The notes below the pieces were generated by a model that ran no database searches, was not told the origin of the DNA, and saw only the letters and a program-made list of their open reading frames with translations. Positions 16,634 through 26,100 of a stretch of DNA of 64,000 bases are shown piece after piece (the stretch's first letter is position 1; every line of letters starts with the position of its first letter). This DNA is from Lacrimispora defluvii (GTDB taxonomy: Bacteria; Bacillota; Clostridia; Lachnospirales; Lachnospiraceae), in the NCBI GenBank assembly GCA_013036995.1, contig JAAOXG010000003.1:1-64000 (forward strand), in the 5' to 3' direction. The position numbers and the translations under genes were made by a program.

Positions 16634-17283
16634 ATGGTCACCCCCTGCTCAAAAGGAGGCTGCTCCTGTTCCGGCTCCCGAATGTAATCGCTTAACATAC
16701 GCCAGGTACCCTTACTGAAGCTGGCACTACGGACTTCCTGGTCCAGCAGCTCTTCTGCGGTGATTTCCATGGCATATTCAGGATCACCGGGATGCCCTTT
16801 TATACTCTGTCCGGACAGCAGAAGTTGTGCTTCTTCCGGTGTCAGGTACACAAAGCCTCCGGGAGTCATCATGTCGAGATTTGCACAGGGATGGCGCTCA
16901 ATGAATTCCCGCACGGTGATTTTTTTATCCGTTGCAGGGACCGGCGTATATTCCGGGTCAAGGGCATAATTCTGTTCCGCATCGCCCTTGTCCATCAGAC
17001 TCCAGAGCGCATGATTCAGTTCCTCACTGAAATCAACAGATTGTTCCGATATCCACTGATCCCTTGCAACCTCCAGGGGATTTTCAAAACGCAAGAGGTA
17101 TTCCATGTAATCCTCCGGGTACCCGCCGCCGTACAGCTCGTTATATACAAAGCGGGCGGCTGTGATCTCATCGCTTTTTCCAATGAGCACGCCTTTTGAA
17201 AGTCCGTCCAGCTCACCCACGTAATCGTTCCAGTTGCGGTCGAGCTTTTCCCGCAACGTATCTATTATCTGTTCTCGCTGCAT
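16627..17283 (-). CDS. DUF3848-like ICE protein
   Basis: 218 residues, soluble, acidic. The N-terminal half (LREKLDRNWNDYVGEL, ITAARFVYNELYGGGYPEDYMEYLLRF, then ELNHALWSLMDKGDAEQNY) resembles DUF3848 proteins of mobile elements; the C-terminal half has YLTPEEAQLLLSG. It is placed between tadC and the DUF4320 pseudopilin, so it is co-transcribed with pilus genes although nothing in it looks like a pilus part. Function unknown. Confidence 0.55.
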   Translation of the reverse strand: MQREQIIDTLREKLDRNWNDYVGELDGLSKGVLIGKSDEITAARFVYNELYGGGYPEDYMEYLLRFENPLEVARDQWISEQSVDFSEELNHALWSLMDKGDAEQNYALDPEYTPVPATDKKITVREFIERHPCANLDMMTPGGFVYLTPEEAQLLLSGQSIKGHPGDPEYAMEITAEELLDQEVRSASFSKGTWRMLSDYIREPEQEQPPFEQGVTMC

Positions 17284-17294
17284 TTGGCACCTCC

Positions 17295-18167
17295 TTAGAA
17301 CATCCCACCGAGGGATGTGATGATTTCATAGACAATAATCGCCATGTAGGTCATAAGAAAGCACATGAGCATGGCAAAGGAGAACACGCGGATTTTGGGT
17401 GGTATCTTCATAGCCTGCGCCTTGAGGCGTTGGAGCTCCAGTTGCTTCATGTCGTGTGCCAGCATCTGAAAATACATCCCACCGTCATCCCCGCGCAGTA
17501 CGCCGATCAGCCCTCGCGTGATATCCGAGAGCATAGGCGAATTGAACCTCGCCTCAAAGCGGGTCAATGCCGCTTCGTAGCTGGAGGAACGCATATCTGC
17601 CGTGAGGATATCAAGCTCTGCGGCGAAGTCCTCGCCCGCATTTCTCTTGAAATTCTCCAGCATGGACAGCACATCCCGGCTTGCTTTCAGCTCCTGGGTG
17701 ATGGTTGCAACGAAACGGGGCAGCTCCTGCTCGATTTTGCCTCGCTTGGCTGCCAAGGCTTCATCCGCCTTGCGGATTTCCTTGAAATAAACCAGTATGG
17801 CGGTGAACAGCACAATGGGAGCCAGCAATGGCAGGATGATCAAGCAGGGAATGATGCAAAGCGCAATACTCATCGCCTTGACGATTGCCATTGCCGTGAA
17901 CAGCTCCGGCGAGTCGGAAAGCCCTGCGGCCGACAGCACATTTGCCATCCTGCTTTTCTTATACTCATCCATATGGATGTAGCGGGAGAGCCGGACGGCA
18001 GCATTTCGCAGCAGCGCATCGGTGGTTTTGGGTTTTGCTTTGGCCTGTTTTCCTGCCGACAACATCGCCTTTTGAGTGGCGAGTGTGGGCAGCCGCAGCA
18101 GATCGGCGGCAATGAAAAAGAGCCCTGCCGACAGGAGGACTCCGAATAAAAAGAGATAGATTGTCAT
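17295..18167 (-). CDS. tadC: TadC, type II secretion F-family platform protein
   Basis: 290 residues from ATG 18167 with TAGGAGGACG upstream; the longer frame is not used. Hydrophobic segments at the N-terminus, near 100-130 as a pair, and at the very C-terminus flank a cytosolic GspF-type domain (AAKRGKIEQELPRFVATITQELKASRDVLSMLENF). With TadB it should form the inner-membrane platform on which TadA acts to extrude Flp pilins. Eleven bases separate it from tadB. Confidence 0.85.
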   Translation of the reverse strand: MTIYLFLFGVLLSAGLFFIAADLLRLPTLATQKAMLSAGKQAKAKPKTTDALLRNAAVRLSRYIHMDEYKKSRMANVLSAAGLSDSPELFTAMAIVKAMSIALCIIPCLIILPLLAPIVLFTAILVYFKEIRKADEALAAKRGKIEQELPRFVATITQELKASRDVLSMLENFKRNAGEDFAAELDILTADMRSSSYEAALTRFEARFNSPMLSDITRGLIGVLRGDDGGMYFQMLAHDMKQLELQRLKAQAMKIPPKIRVFSFAMLMCFLMTYMAIIVYEIITSLGGMF

Positions 18168-18177
18168 GGGCGTCCTC

Positions 18178-19107
18178 CTATCTTCGATATTCAATGGGCT
18201 GGGTGAGCTTGATGACAAACGCCGTGGAGACGAAAATCACGGCGGCGCAGATGGTCAGGACAATCTGCCCCAGGGGTGTGTGCATCAGCGTGTGGTACCA
18301 GTCCTGATTCAAAAAATACATAAGCGGGATATTGCCTACCACCAAAATCTGCATGATGATGAATTCCTTTCTCGGCTCAAAGACCATGTTATCAAGCTCG
18401 CCGTTGACCACCCGCATATCACTGAGCTTGCTGACGATGGGGGTCAGGGTAGTCTTGAGGCTGCGGTCATGCTGGCAAGCGATGAGGGCATCGCACCACT
18501 CGGCATATACAGCGTTGTCAATCCGGTCTTTCAGGTCATGGAGTGCTGCCGTCACATCGGGGTCAACCAGCCTGACACGGGACACAAATCCCTTGAACAC
18601 CGACAGCACAGGCGGGTTCAGGTATGCGATGTTTTCCTCCACCGCCGTTAAAATGTCCTCGTTTCTGAGGTAGGCCGTGGTGATGATGCTGAGTGCCGTT
18701 TCCAGCTCCGCTGCAATATCCCTCTTGAAGTGGCTGGCCGTGAGCTTTACCCACCAGAAGGGCAGGAACATACAGCCTGCCGCCATAACAGGAACAAGGA
18801 AAAAGTTCGAGAGCATGACGGCGATGGAGGCACCCACGGCAAAGAATAACAGGGACAGGGCGCAGAGTATGGGAAAGCGTGCCGATCTGCCGGTTACCTT
18901 GAGGATGGATTGTACCTCGGCAATTTCACGGCGCAGATAGGACAGCTTTTTCCTGCGGGTGAACTCGCCCACCTCGTCCCGAAGGGACTTGGGCCTGTCG
19001 GTGAGCTTTTCGAATACCGCAGCCGTGAATTCCATGGGTGTGATGCCAAGCAAAATAAAAAAGCCTGCTATCATTCCGATACAGGCAATCAAAAGTACCG
19101 TTGTCAT
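18178..19107 (-). CDS. tadB: TadB, type II secretion F-family platform protein
   Basis: 309 residues. N-terminal membrane segment, a pair of segments near 80-120, a cytosolic T2SSF domain (ELETALSIITTAYLRNEDILTAVEENI) and C-terminal segments (LGQIVLTICAAVIFVSTAFVI). It overlaps the tadA stop by 4 bases (ATGA) and precedes tadC, the canonical tadA-tadB-tadC order. Pairs with TadC as the pilus assembly platform. Confidence 0.85.
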   Translation of the reverse strand: MTTVLLIACIGMIAGFFILLGITPMEFTAAVFEKLTDRPKSLRDEVGEFTRRKKLSYLRREIAEVQSILKVTGRSARFPILCALSLLFFAVGASIAVMLSNFFLVPVMAAGCMFLPFWWVKLTASHFKRDIAAELETALSIITTAYLRNEDILTAVEENIAYLNPPVLSVFKGFVSRVRLVDPDVTAALHDLKDRIDNAVYAEWCDALIACQHDRSLKTTLTPIVSKLSDMRVVNGELDNMVFEPRKEFIIMQILVVGNIPLMYFLNQDWYHTLMHTPLGQIVLTICAAVIFVSTAFVIKLTQPIEYRR

Positions 19108-20636
19108 GCGCTTTGCGCCTCCTTTCCCCGCAGGCTCTCAATAACCGCCTGGGGCATGCCGTTTTCCAGCAGCCGTTTGGCGAGGCTGTCCGAGATGGTG
19201 TTGATCTGCTCATGATGCCCCTCAATGATGAATTTGCCATCCTCCATGCGGTTTTCGGTAATGACATACTGGAACAGCGGGCGGTAGCGCCTTGTGCCGT
19301 CCGGGAGGATCTCGCATTCCTGAATTTCCATCATGCGGCGCTGCTTGTTTTCGAGCTGCTTGCAGAACACCACAATGGGATAGGCTTCGGTGACATAGTC
19401 CATGAGGGTCTGGTCTGACATATCCACCGCACGTTTGCACAGGGACACCATTCTTCGGTAGGTGGCTTCACATGAGTTTGAGTGGATGGTGGTCAGCACC
19501 GCCACGCCGGTTCGGGCGGCTTCCTGGGCGGCATTGGCTTCCGCACCGCGCATCTCGCCCACCACGATGATGTCCGGATTAAAGCGGAGCGCATAGTCCA
19601 AGAGGTTGGTCTGATCGATGCGCTGGCGGTCATTGTCGCTGTCCCGTGTCAGGGTATGGATGACCGAATTGACCACCTTGCCGTCCTTTTCCCGCACCAG
19701 TGCCAGCTCACGGGAGCCGTTTTCAATGGTATAGATTCTTTTGTTGTCCGGCACAGTAGTCAGTACCCAGCCTGCCACGGTGGTTTTGCCGGAGCTGGTG
19801 GCTCCTGCCACGCAGACCGATATGCCGTAGCGGATGCAGAGGGATAAAAAGTCCAGCATGGGGTCTGTCGCAGTGCCGCTCCTGACAAAGTCCTCTTTCT
19901 TCATACTCTGCGGGTTTACAATACGGATGGAGGCCGCCACACCCACATCCTCGTCCACGATGGGGCTTTTCAGCACGGCGATTCGGATGTTTTTGGAAAG
20001 ATGCCCAAGTACAATGGGGCTGGCGTTGTCTAAAACCATGCCACTGATGTGGAGCATCCTGCGAATCACATTGACGGCGTGTTGGGGGCTTTCAAAGCGT
20101 TCCTCCAGCTTGACCGTGCGGCCGTCAGAATACTGTACTTCAATATCCCGCCACGAGTTGATGTCGATTTCCTCGATGCCGGTGCCGAAGATGTATTTCG
20201 TCAAAAATCCGAACTCCGCCATTTCGGTGTAGAGTGCCTCTGCCAGTTTTCCGCCGCTCATGCCGTTTACTGAGACACGATGGTCCTGGACGTATTTGGT
20301 GATGTAGCGTTTGAGCTGTGCCTTGGCATCCTCGCCGCCTGCGGTGATGAGGGTGCTGTAATGCTCGGAGATGTACTCCTGCACATCGGCAAGGACCGCT
20401 GAGAAATCCTTGCCCTCAGCTTCAGGTGTGAAGAACAGCGTATGGGCGCGGTTTGCGCCTGCAAAATCCACCGGGCGGCCCGTTGCGGACTCCTGCTCTC
20501 TGATGTTGTTTAAAGCGGGAGCCGCTGTTGGGGGGATGGAAGAGTGGTTCTGTGCCGTTTTTTTCTGCTCCTGTTCTGCCTGCGGCTTATTTTTCTGCCC
20601 CCCAAATGCCGGAGCATTTCTCTTTTTGCCTAACAT
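19104..20636 (-). CDS. tadA: TadA/CpaF pilus assembly ATPase
   Basis: 510 residues. A Gln/Ala-rich N-terminal tail (1-50) precedes the CpaF-type secretion ATPase. Walker A is GATSSGKT (278-285), Asp box and Walker B around DIIVVGEMRGAE (355-366), and an EEIDINSW motif near 155-162. It powers polymerisation of Flp pilins at the cytosolic face of the membrane. Overlaps tadZ by 7 bases and tadB by 4, so the block is translationally coupled. Confidence 0.92.
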   Translation of the reverse strand: MLGKKRNAPAFGGQKNKPQAEQEQKKTAQNHSSIPPTAAPALNNIREQESATGRPVDFAGANRAHTLFFTPEAEGKDFSAVLADVQEYISEHYSTLITAGGEDAKAQLKRYITKYVQDHRVSVNGMSGGKLAEALYTEMAEFGFLTKYIFGTGIEEIDINSWRDIEVQYSDGRTVKLEERFESPQHAVNVIRRMLHISGMVLDNASPIVLGHLSKNIRIAVLKSPIVDEDVGVAASIRIVNPQSMKKEDFVRSGTATDPMLDFLSLCIRYGISVCVAGATSSGKTTVAGWVLTTVPDNKRIYTIENGSRELALVREKDGKVVNSVIHTLTRDSDNDRQRIDQTNLLDYALRFNPDIIVVGEMRGAEANAAQEAARTGVAVLTTIHSNSCEATYRRMVSLCKRAVDMSDQTLMDYVTEAYPIVVFCKQLENKQRRMMEIQECEILPDGTRRYRPLFQYVITENRMEDGKFIIEGHHEQINTISDSLAKRLLENGMPQAVIESLRGKEAQSA

Positions 20637-21448
20637 CCGAACACCTCCTTTGCGATTTTTTCGATTTCCCTGCGGAACAGGCGGCTGTCCTTCAGGGACA
20701 AATCTGCAAGCAGATTCCCTGCGAGATACTGTTCCTCCAGCTCCTGAGAATGGGTCAGGGTAAATGCCACCGAGCCCAGCGCCTGTCCGATCTGTTCCCC
20801 GGCCTGCTGGGGCTTCACATTACTGGCAACCTTGTATTGCTTATCCGCATCCCACTTGGAATCCCGGAGCAGTGGGAGCTGACTGGAGAGATAGCTTACC
20901 GATTTGAGGTCGGCATTGGCGAGGCGCAGGACGCTGTCGGCTTCCATGAGCGCCACGGCGGAGAGGATGTCGTTTGCGATATAGCTGCCGCAGTCCACCA
21001 CTGCGAATGGGGCGATTTCACGAAGCCCATCCAACAGCTCCTGCGCCTGTATCTGCTCATAGGGCGGGTAGGTGTATTCGTTCTCGCCCTTTTTCATGCC
21101 GAGGATGGTGAGGTAGCTGTTCTTTTTCAGCGTCACCAGATTGTGTTTGATGAGAGCTTCCGTCACATGGGTGGCGGCAAGAATACTGCCCAGCGAATGC
21201 TCACACTCCAGCTCGGAGGGTGGAAAGATGCAGGGCAGCATGGGTGCGGTCGCATCACAGAGCAAAAGCACCACGTTTTTCTTCCGGTCGGCAAGGTGTT
21301 TCGCAATCTTTACGGCTGTAACCGTCTTGCCGCTGCCGGGGGAGCCCCAAACGGCAAGAATGCCGCCCTGCGGCTCCTGCTCCGGCTGGGCATCCTCTCC
21401 CACAGGCTGACGGGTGAAGATGCCCTTTTTCTTAAAGTTCAGCATCAC
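20630..21448 (-). CDS. tadZ: TadZ/CpaE-like ATPase
   Basis: 272 residues (Met1 or Met2). A ParA/MinD-type ATPase with Walker A GSPGSGKT at 35-42 and VVLLLCDATAP after it, and FAVVDCGSYIAND as Walker B-like strand. There is no receiver domain before it, unlike classic CpaE. In Tad systems TadZ marks the place of pilus assembly. Start overlaps the cpaB stop as ATGA. Confidence 0.8.
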   Translation of the reverse strand: MMLNFKKKGIFTRQPVGEDAQPEQEPQGGILAVWGSPGSGKTVTAVKIAKHLADRKKNVVLLLCDATAPMLPCIFPPSELECEHSLGSILAATHVTEALIKHNLVTLKKNSYLTILGMKKGENEYTYPPYEQIQAQELLDGLREIAPFAVVDCGSYIANDILSAVALMEADSVLRLANADLKSVSYLSSQLPLLRDSKWDADKQYKVASNVKPQQAGEQIGQALGSVAFTLTHSQELEEQYLAGNLLADLSLKDSRLFRREIEKIAKEVFGC

Positions 21449-22281
21449 TGCACCCCGCTTTCTGCGGGTGCTTCGGATACGGCGCTTTCCTCCGATCCCT
21501 GGGACTTCGGTTCAGAAGAGCCGTCCTCCGGCTGCTCCGTGGGATACAGGGCGGCGATTACCTTGTCCTGCGCCTCTATAAATTTGGCGGTATTGGCAGG
21601 AGTGCCGCGATAAACGAGGGACAGGTGGAGCTTGCCGTCAGCCTCCAGCTCCGCCAATACCTTGCTCTGTTCCGAGGACACCAGCAGGGTCACGGTTGCA
21701 GGAAGTTCTTTTTCATTCTCCGCCGAAGGCGAATCGGGTCCAGCGTCACGCTGGTTGGCGTCATAACCGCTTCCTGCGGTGACGGCAATAACCTCCACAT
21801 ATTTCAGCTCGGCAGGGATGACAGTCATTCCTTGCTTCTTATAGTCGGCGGCAATGACCGACACGATGTCGCCGCTCTGGAGCTTGCCGGAAAGACCGTT
21901 TGCAAAGCTCTTGATGGTCACCGATATGGCCTGCTTGGTACCGTCCAGATTGTAAAGGTAGGCATTTTCCGCAGCCGGGGTGTCGGACAGCTTGGTATTT
22001 AAGATATAGTCACCGATGGAGAGGTCGGCTTTGGCGTATTTGCCGATGACCGTTTCGCTCTTGCGGATGACATTTTCGGGCAGTCCGAAACCGCCCACCT
22101 CCACGGTCTGGACCATATCTTTGGTGATTTCATCGCCTGCCTTGATTTCCTTGGTCACGCGGACGATCTCGGTTTTCTGGCTGACGGATTTATTGAACAG
22201 CGGCGTTACGCCGAAGCAGATGAGCAGGGACAAAAGGATGCAGATTGCACCGACAACCGTGCGGTTTTTGAAAAGGCTCAT
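21445..22281 (-). CDS. cpaB: CpaB/RcpC-like pilus assembly protein with SAF domain
   Basis: 278 residues from ATG 22281 (CAAGGAGGAAAAACCT before it); an upstream in-frame extension is a shadow of the small membrane gene. One N-terminal anchor (VVGAICILLSLLICFGVTPLF), then a SAF-type domain (VTKEIKAGDEITKDMVQTVEV), then AISVTIKSFANGLSGKLQSGDIVSVI. CpaB proteins are thought to guide the pilus through the envelope. The C-terminal 35 residues are Ser/Glu-rich and likely disordered. Confidence 0.85.
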   Translation of the reverse strand: MSLFKNRTVVGAICILLSLLICFGVTPLFNKSVSQKTEIVRVTKEIKAGDEITKDMVQTVEVGGFGLPENVIRKSETVIGKYAKADLSIGDYILNTKLSDTPAAENAYLYNLDGTKQAISVTIKSFANGLSGKLQSGDIVSVIAADYKKQGMTVIPAELKYVEVIAVTAGSGYDANQRDAGPDSPSAENEKELPATVTLLVSSEQSKVLAELEADGKLHLSLVYRGTPANTAKFIEAQDKVIAALYPTEQPEDGSSEPKSQGSEESAVSEAPAESGVQ

Positions 22282-22310
22282 AGGTTTTTCCTCCTTGATT
22301 TCATTATGAT

Positions 22311-22445
22311 TTAGAAGCTGGCAGAGCTGTATTTGCGGTATTTCGCTGCTTTCACCGCCTTGGGAATAAGGGCGGCAGCCAGCGAAACGGCGGCGATACC
22401 GGCGATGAGAATGGTCTTTTTTCTGTTGATATGGATTTTTTTCAT
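22311..22445 (-). CDS. 44-residue membrane protein in the tad locus
   Basis: ATG at 22445 with GGAGG upstream, overlapping the prepilin peptidase stop as ATGA. The product is MKKIHINRKKTILIAG, then AAVSLAAALIPKAVKAAK and a short basic tail: a single membrane helix with basic ends on both sides. Too small for most gene finders. It may be a minor assembly factor or a leader-type peptide of the pilus system; no family recognised. Confidence 0.65.
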   Translation of the reverse strand: MKKIHINRKKTILIAGIAAVSLAAALIPKAVKAAKYRKYSSASF

Positions 22446-22894
22446 AGGATGTTTCCTCCAATATTTAGAATGGTTACGGCAAGAAAGCCGAGGGATAAAA
22501 ACGGCGCCATGGGCAGGGATGCCTGTGCCGCTCTCTGCGGCTCCAGTTTTCGGAGCCTTCTGATGGTCTGATTCAAGAGATAAAAAAAGAGGGATGCAGT
22601 CAGGCCGAGTATCAGCCCTGCCGTGCATCCCCAAAATCCCAAAACAATGCCTGCGGCAGCAGTGAGCTTGATGTCCCCGCCTCCGATGCCGTCCGGCCTG
22701 CATAGGGCAGCAAGCAAAAGCGGAAGCGCCGCAAGGATTCCCAAAAGCTTGACGGGGCTGAAATCAATCAGCCCCGTCAGTGCAATCAGGAGGCAGATGC
22801 TGTCCGGGATGATCCGTTTGCGAAGATCCCACACAGAAGCCGCCATAAGCAGACAAGAAAAAAGCACCGCCTGTGCGATGCCATTAGCCTCCAT
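22442..22894 (-). CDS. Prepilin peptidase, A24 family (TadV/CpaA type)
   Basis: 150 residues, six hydrophobic segments. The two catalytic Asp motifs of A24 peptidases are present: VWDLRKRIIPD (Asp23 region) and GGGDIKL (Asp74). It lacks the N-methylase domain of larger PilD enzymes, as TadV/CpaA proteins do. It would cut the Flp-like pilins and the TadE-like pseudopilins. It overlaps the pilin gene by 11 bases. Confidence 0.88.
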   Translation of the reverse strand: MEANGIAQAVLFSCLLMAASVWDLRKRIIPDSICLLIALTGLIDFSPVKLLGILAALPLLLAALCRPDGIGGGDIKLTAAAGIVLGFWGCTAGLILGLTASLFFYLLNQTIRRLRKLEPQRAAQASLPMAPFLSLGFLAVTILNIGGNIL

Positions 22895-23114
22895 AGTTGA
22901 ACATTTCCTTGATCCGCTGGGTCAGGGTCGGCAGCACCGTTTCCCCGAACAGGGCATAAAGCCCCGCAAGGAGCAGGGCGCCAAGGACAACCGCCAGCAG
23001 GATTTTGATGGCTGTGTCAATGTAGCCCTCCCCGCTGACATCGGAAAGGATATAGCGGGTTCTGGCAACTGCTGTGACAGTCTTATTCTTCAGCTTGCAA
23101 AACAGAAATTTCAT
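22884..23114 (-). CDS. Flp-type pilin 1 (DUF6133-like)
   Basis: 76 residues: a basic leader, GEGYID (28-33), then one long hydrophobic helix (IKILLAVVLGALLLAGLYALF) and a short amphipathic tail (LTQRIKEMFNYGG). This is the size and shape of Flp pilins. It is followed at once by the prepilin peptidase. Its last 50 residues are almost identical to the second pilin at 27475-27705, showing a gene duplication around the large surface-protein gene. Confidence 0.75.
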   Translation of the reverse strand: MKFLFCKLKNKTVTAVARTRYILSDVSGEGYIDTAIKILLAVVLGALLLAGLYALFGETVLPTLTQRIKEMFNYGG

Positions 23115-23125
23115 GGATTTCCCTC

Positions 23126-26100
23126 CTATTCAAAGTGGTAGGTCACCGAGTAGGTGATGTTGCTCTTGTTGTACATACAATCGTGGTTCGTGTAATAATA
23201 CATCTCCAGCTGCGTGTATACGCCCGCGCCGAGGGTACGGGTGAAGGTGATGCCATTGGAGGTTGTACCGTAGTCCAGCTGATCCCACTGTCCAGTCAGC
23301 TTGTTGTAGCCGCGCACCCTGCCGAAGTCGGAGCCGCTGTGCCCGCTGACCGGCGGCACCGTAAAGGTATATTCGGTGATGGTGGCGCCCTCAATGCCAT
23401 TTTCCATGATCACGGAATCGGGGCCGGTGAGGGTCATGCCCCCGCCGCCGTTGGAATCCGCCACAAAGAAAACGATAGCGGCCCAGGGCGACTCGGCTCC
23501 TGCGGAGTCCACCGCTTTGACACGGACCACGTTCTTTCCACGGGGATAGGTCTGGGTTTCGGCGTTTCTGCCCTCCCAAATCAGGGTGACGGAGTCGCCG
23601 TCCGGGTCGGAGCTGGTGGCTGTGATGGTGACCGGCGTTCCGGGTGCCACACTGTTGCCGTTCGGCGTTCGGGTAATCACCGGCGCTGTCGGGGCGGAGT
23701 TTGACACGGTAAAAGTCTTGGACACCCACTCCGAATACAGCCCGGTAGCATCCTTGGCGCGAACACGGATGGTGTGCGTGCCAACGGCATAGTAGCCATC
23801 CGCCGCCTTGTTGTCCCATTCCAGTGTAGTGGGATCGCCATCCGAGTCAGAGGCTGTTGCGCTGATATTCACAAGGAATTTACCGTCCTTTGCTGTGCGA
23901 GTCGGGGTGGCAGTCAAGGTGACCGTGGGCGCGGAGCTGGTGATGGTGAACGTCTTTTCCGCCCAAGGAGAATACGCCCCGGCAATGTCTTTTGCACGGA
24001 CACGGACGGTATGGGTGCCTGGGGCATAGTAGTTGTCTGCCGCCTTGTTGTCCCACTCCAGCGTGGTGGCGTCGCCATCCGCATCAGCGGCTGTCGCACT
24101 GATATTGACGAGGAATTTGCCGTCCTTGACGGTACGGGTCGGCTCAGCGGTCAAGGTGACCGTGGGCGCGGCATTGGTCACGGTGAAGGTCTTTTCCGTC
24201 CACGCAGAATATGCTCCGGCAATGTCCTTTGCACGGACTTTTATGGTGTGCGTACCCGGCGCATAATAGCTGTCCGCCGCAGTATCCGCATACTCCAAAG
24301 TCACCGCATCCCCATCGGGGTCTGTGGCACTGGCGGTAATGTTCACAAGAAACTTACCGTCCTTGGCGGTGCGGGTGGGAACGGCCTCTACCACGGGAGC
24401 ATTCGGTGCGGTGTTGGTAATCGTGATGTGCTCCGAATGGGTGGTAACACGCCCTACGCTGTCGGTCACGGAGGCGGTCAGGGTAAATTCTCCGGTGTCG
24501 CGGATGGCGATTCTGCCGCCGTCATTGCCCAGGGTGCCCTGATACGGTGCGGTATTGCCAGCCTTTTGAAGCGTCCAGGTCACGGCATAGCTGCCGATAT
24601 GCTGAACATCTTTTGCGGCAACATCAAACTCCGCACCGTAGTGAACAGTCTGCGGCATGGTGAATGCGTACTGCACCACCGGCAGGATGCGGATGCTTTC
24701 GCTATGGGAGTAGCTGCGGTTGAGGTAATCGGTCATGGCTGCGGTGAGGATATATTCGCCATCGCTTCGGAAAGTGATTTTGCCGCCCTGGGGGGTAAGG
24801 CTTCCGCCAAACGCCTCGGAGAGCGGAATGCTCTTGCCGTCCTTACTGACGGACCACTCCACAGGCAAAACATTATTGTTGCCGTGGGTTCTGAGATCAA
24901 TGGCGGTATCGGTGTAGGCAAGGGCGGGAAGTTCAAAGCCGATGGTCAGCACGGGAAGCACTTCGCATCTGTCCTTGCTTTCGTACAAAAATACCCGGCC
25001 TGTTTCATCGGTGATTCTCGCCACCAGCTCATAGATACCGGCTCTCTTGAATCGGATGGTGCCGCCATCGTTTGTGAGGCTGCCACTAACATAGGTCGGC
25101 CAATCCTGAAAACCATAGGTGTTATCCGCCAGCCATTCGATGGTGAGGCCGTCCAGATCGGCAGTTTCAGTTTGGACCACAATATCGGTGTCGGTATGGG
25201 CGTGCTTTGGCAGGCTGTAGCTTACAGCAGGCACAGGATATACCTTGAAACTCTGCTCATAGCGGTAGCTTCTGCCGCCATCATCGGTGAACTCCGCTTT
25301 CAGGACATAGCTGCCCTTGGAGTGGAACTTCAGCTCTCCGCCGCTGTTGCCCAGCGTACCCTCTGCCGCATCGGTGAGGGTCACCTCTTTGCCGTCACGC
25401 AGCAGCGACCACCTGGCGGTATGGCTTCCGATCTCCCCGAACACCGCTTCTACCATCACGGTTTTGTCGGTGTGGAAGATTTCGGGCAGATAAAATCCCG
25501 CGGAGCCTACCGGATAGACGGTGATGCCCGCGGTACCGGCAAACACTCTGCCGGTTGCATCAGCGAGAGAAGCAGTCAGTGCATACACGCCTTTTCCCTT
25601 GAAACGAATGCTGCCATTGGAGGGGTTTCCTTCGATCCATGTGCCGATTTGGGCGGGTTCGCCATTTCGGGTCAGGGTGTAGGCCAGCGTGAGACCGTCC
25701 GTTTCTTTTGTTTCTGTCTGTAGGGTGATGGTTTTATCGGTATGGGAAACTGTTGGCAGGGCGAGCGTTACCTCCGCCACAGGATAGACGGTAATATCGC
25801 TTTCGGCAGTGATGGCCTTGCCCAGCTCGTCTGTGATGGAAGCCGTCAGCGTATAGCTGCCTTTTTCCTTGAACAGCACCGTACCGCCGGTGAAATCCAG
25901 CTCTCCGGTGAGGGCTTTGTCTATATCAGTGGCAGCCTCGTCTTTTTGAAGGGACCACACCACCGAATTGACGCCAAGGTTTTCAGTGGAAAGCTCCACC
26001 GCCACGGCTGTGTCGGTGTGGGCGAATTCCGGCAGCGTGAAGTCAGCCGTCACCACCGGGTAAATGCCGATTGTCTGCTCATGGGTCACCGTGGCGCCAC

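Noticed and set aside
17196-18149. 317-codon open frame on the plus strand
   Set aside because: Antisense shadow of tadC and its neighbour in GC-rich DNA; His/Gln-rich composition typical of shadows.
20528-21613. 361-codon open frame on the plus strand
   Set aside because: Antisense to tadA, tadZ and cpaB, which have clear motifs and coupled starts; its protein has no recognisable feature.
23774-25723. 649-codon open frame on the plus strand
   Set aside because: It lies wholly antisense to the repeat-rich SLH surface-protein gene, has no ribosome site or known motif, and its repeated composition mirrors the repeats on the other strand.
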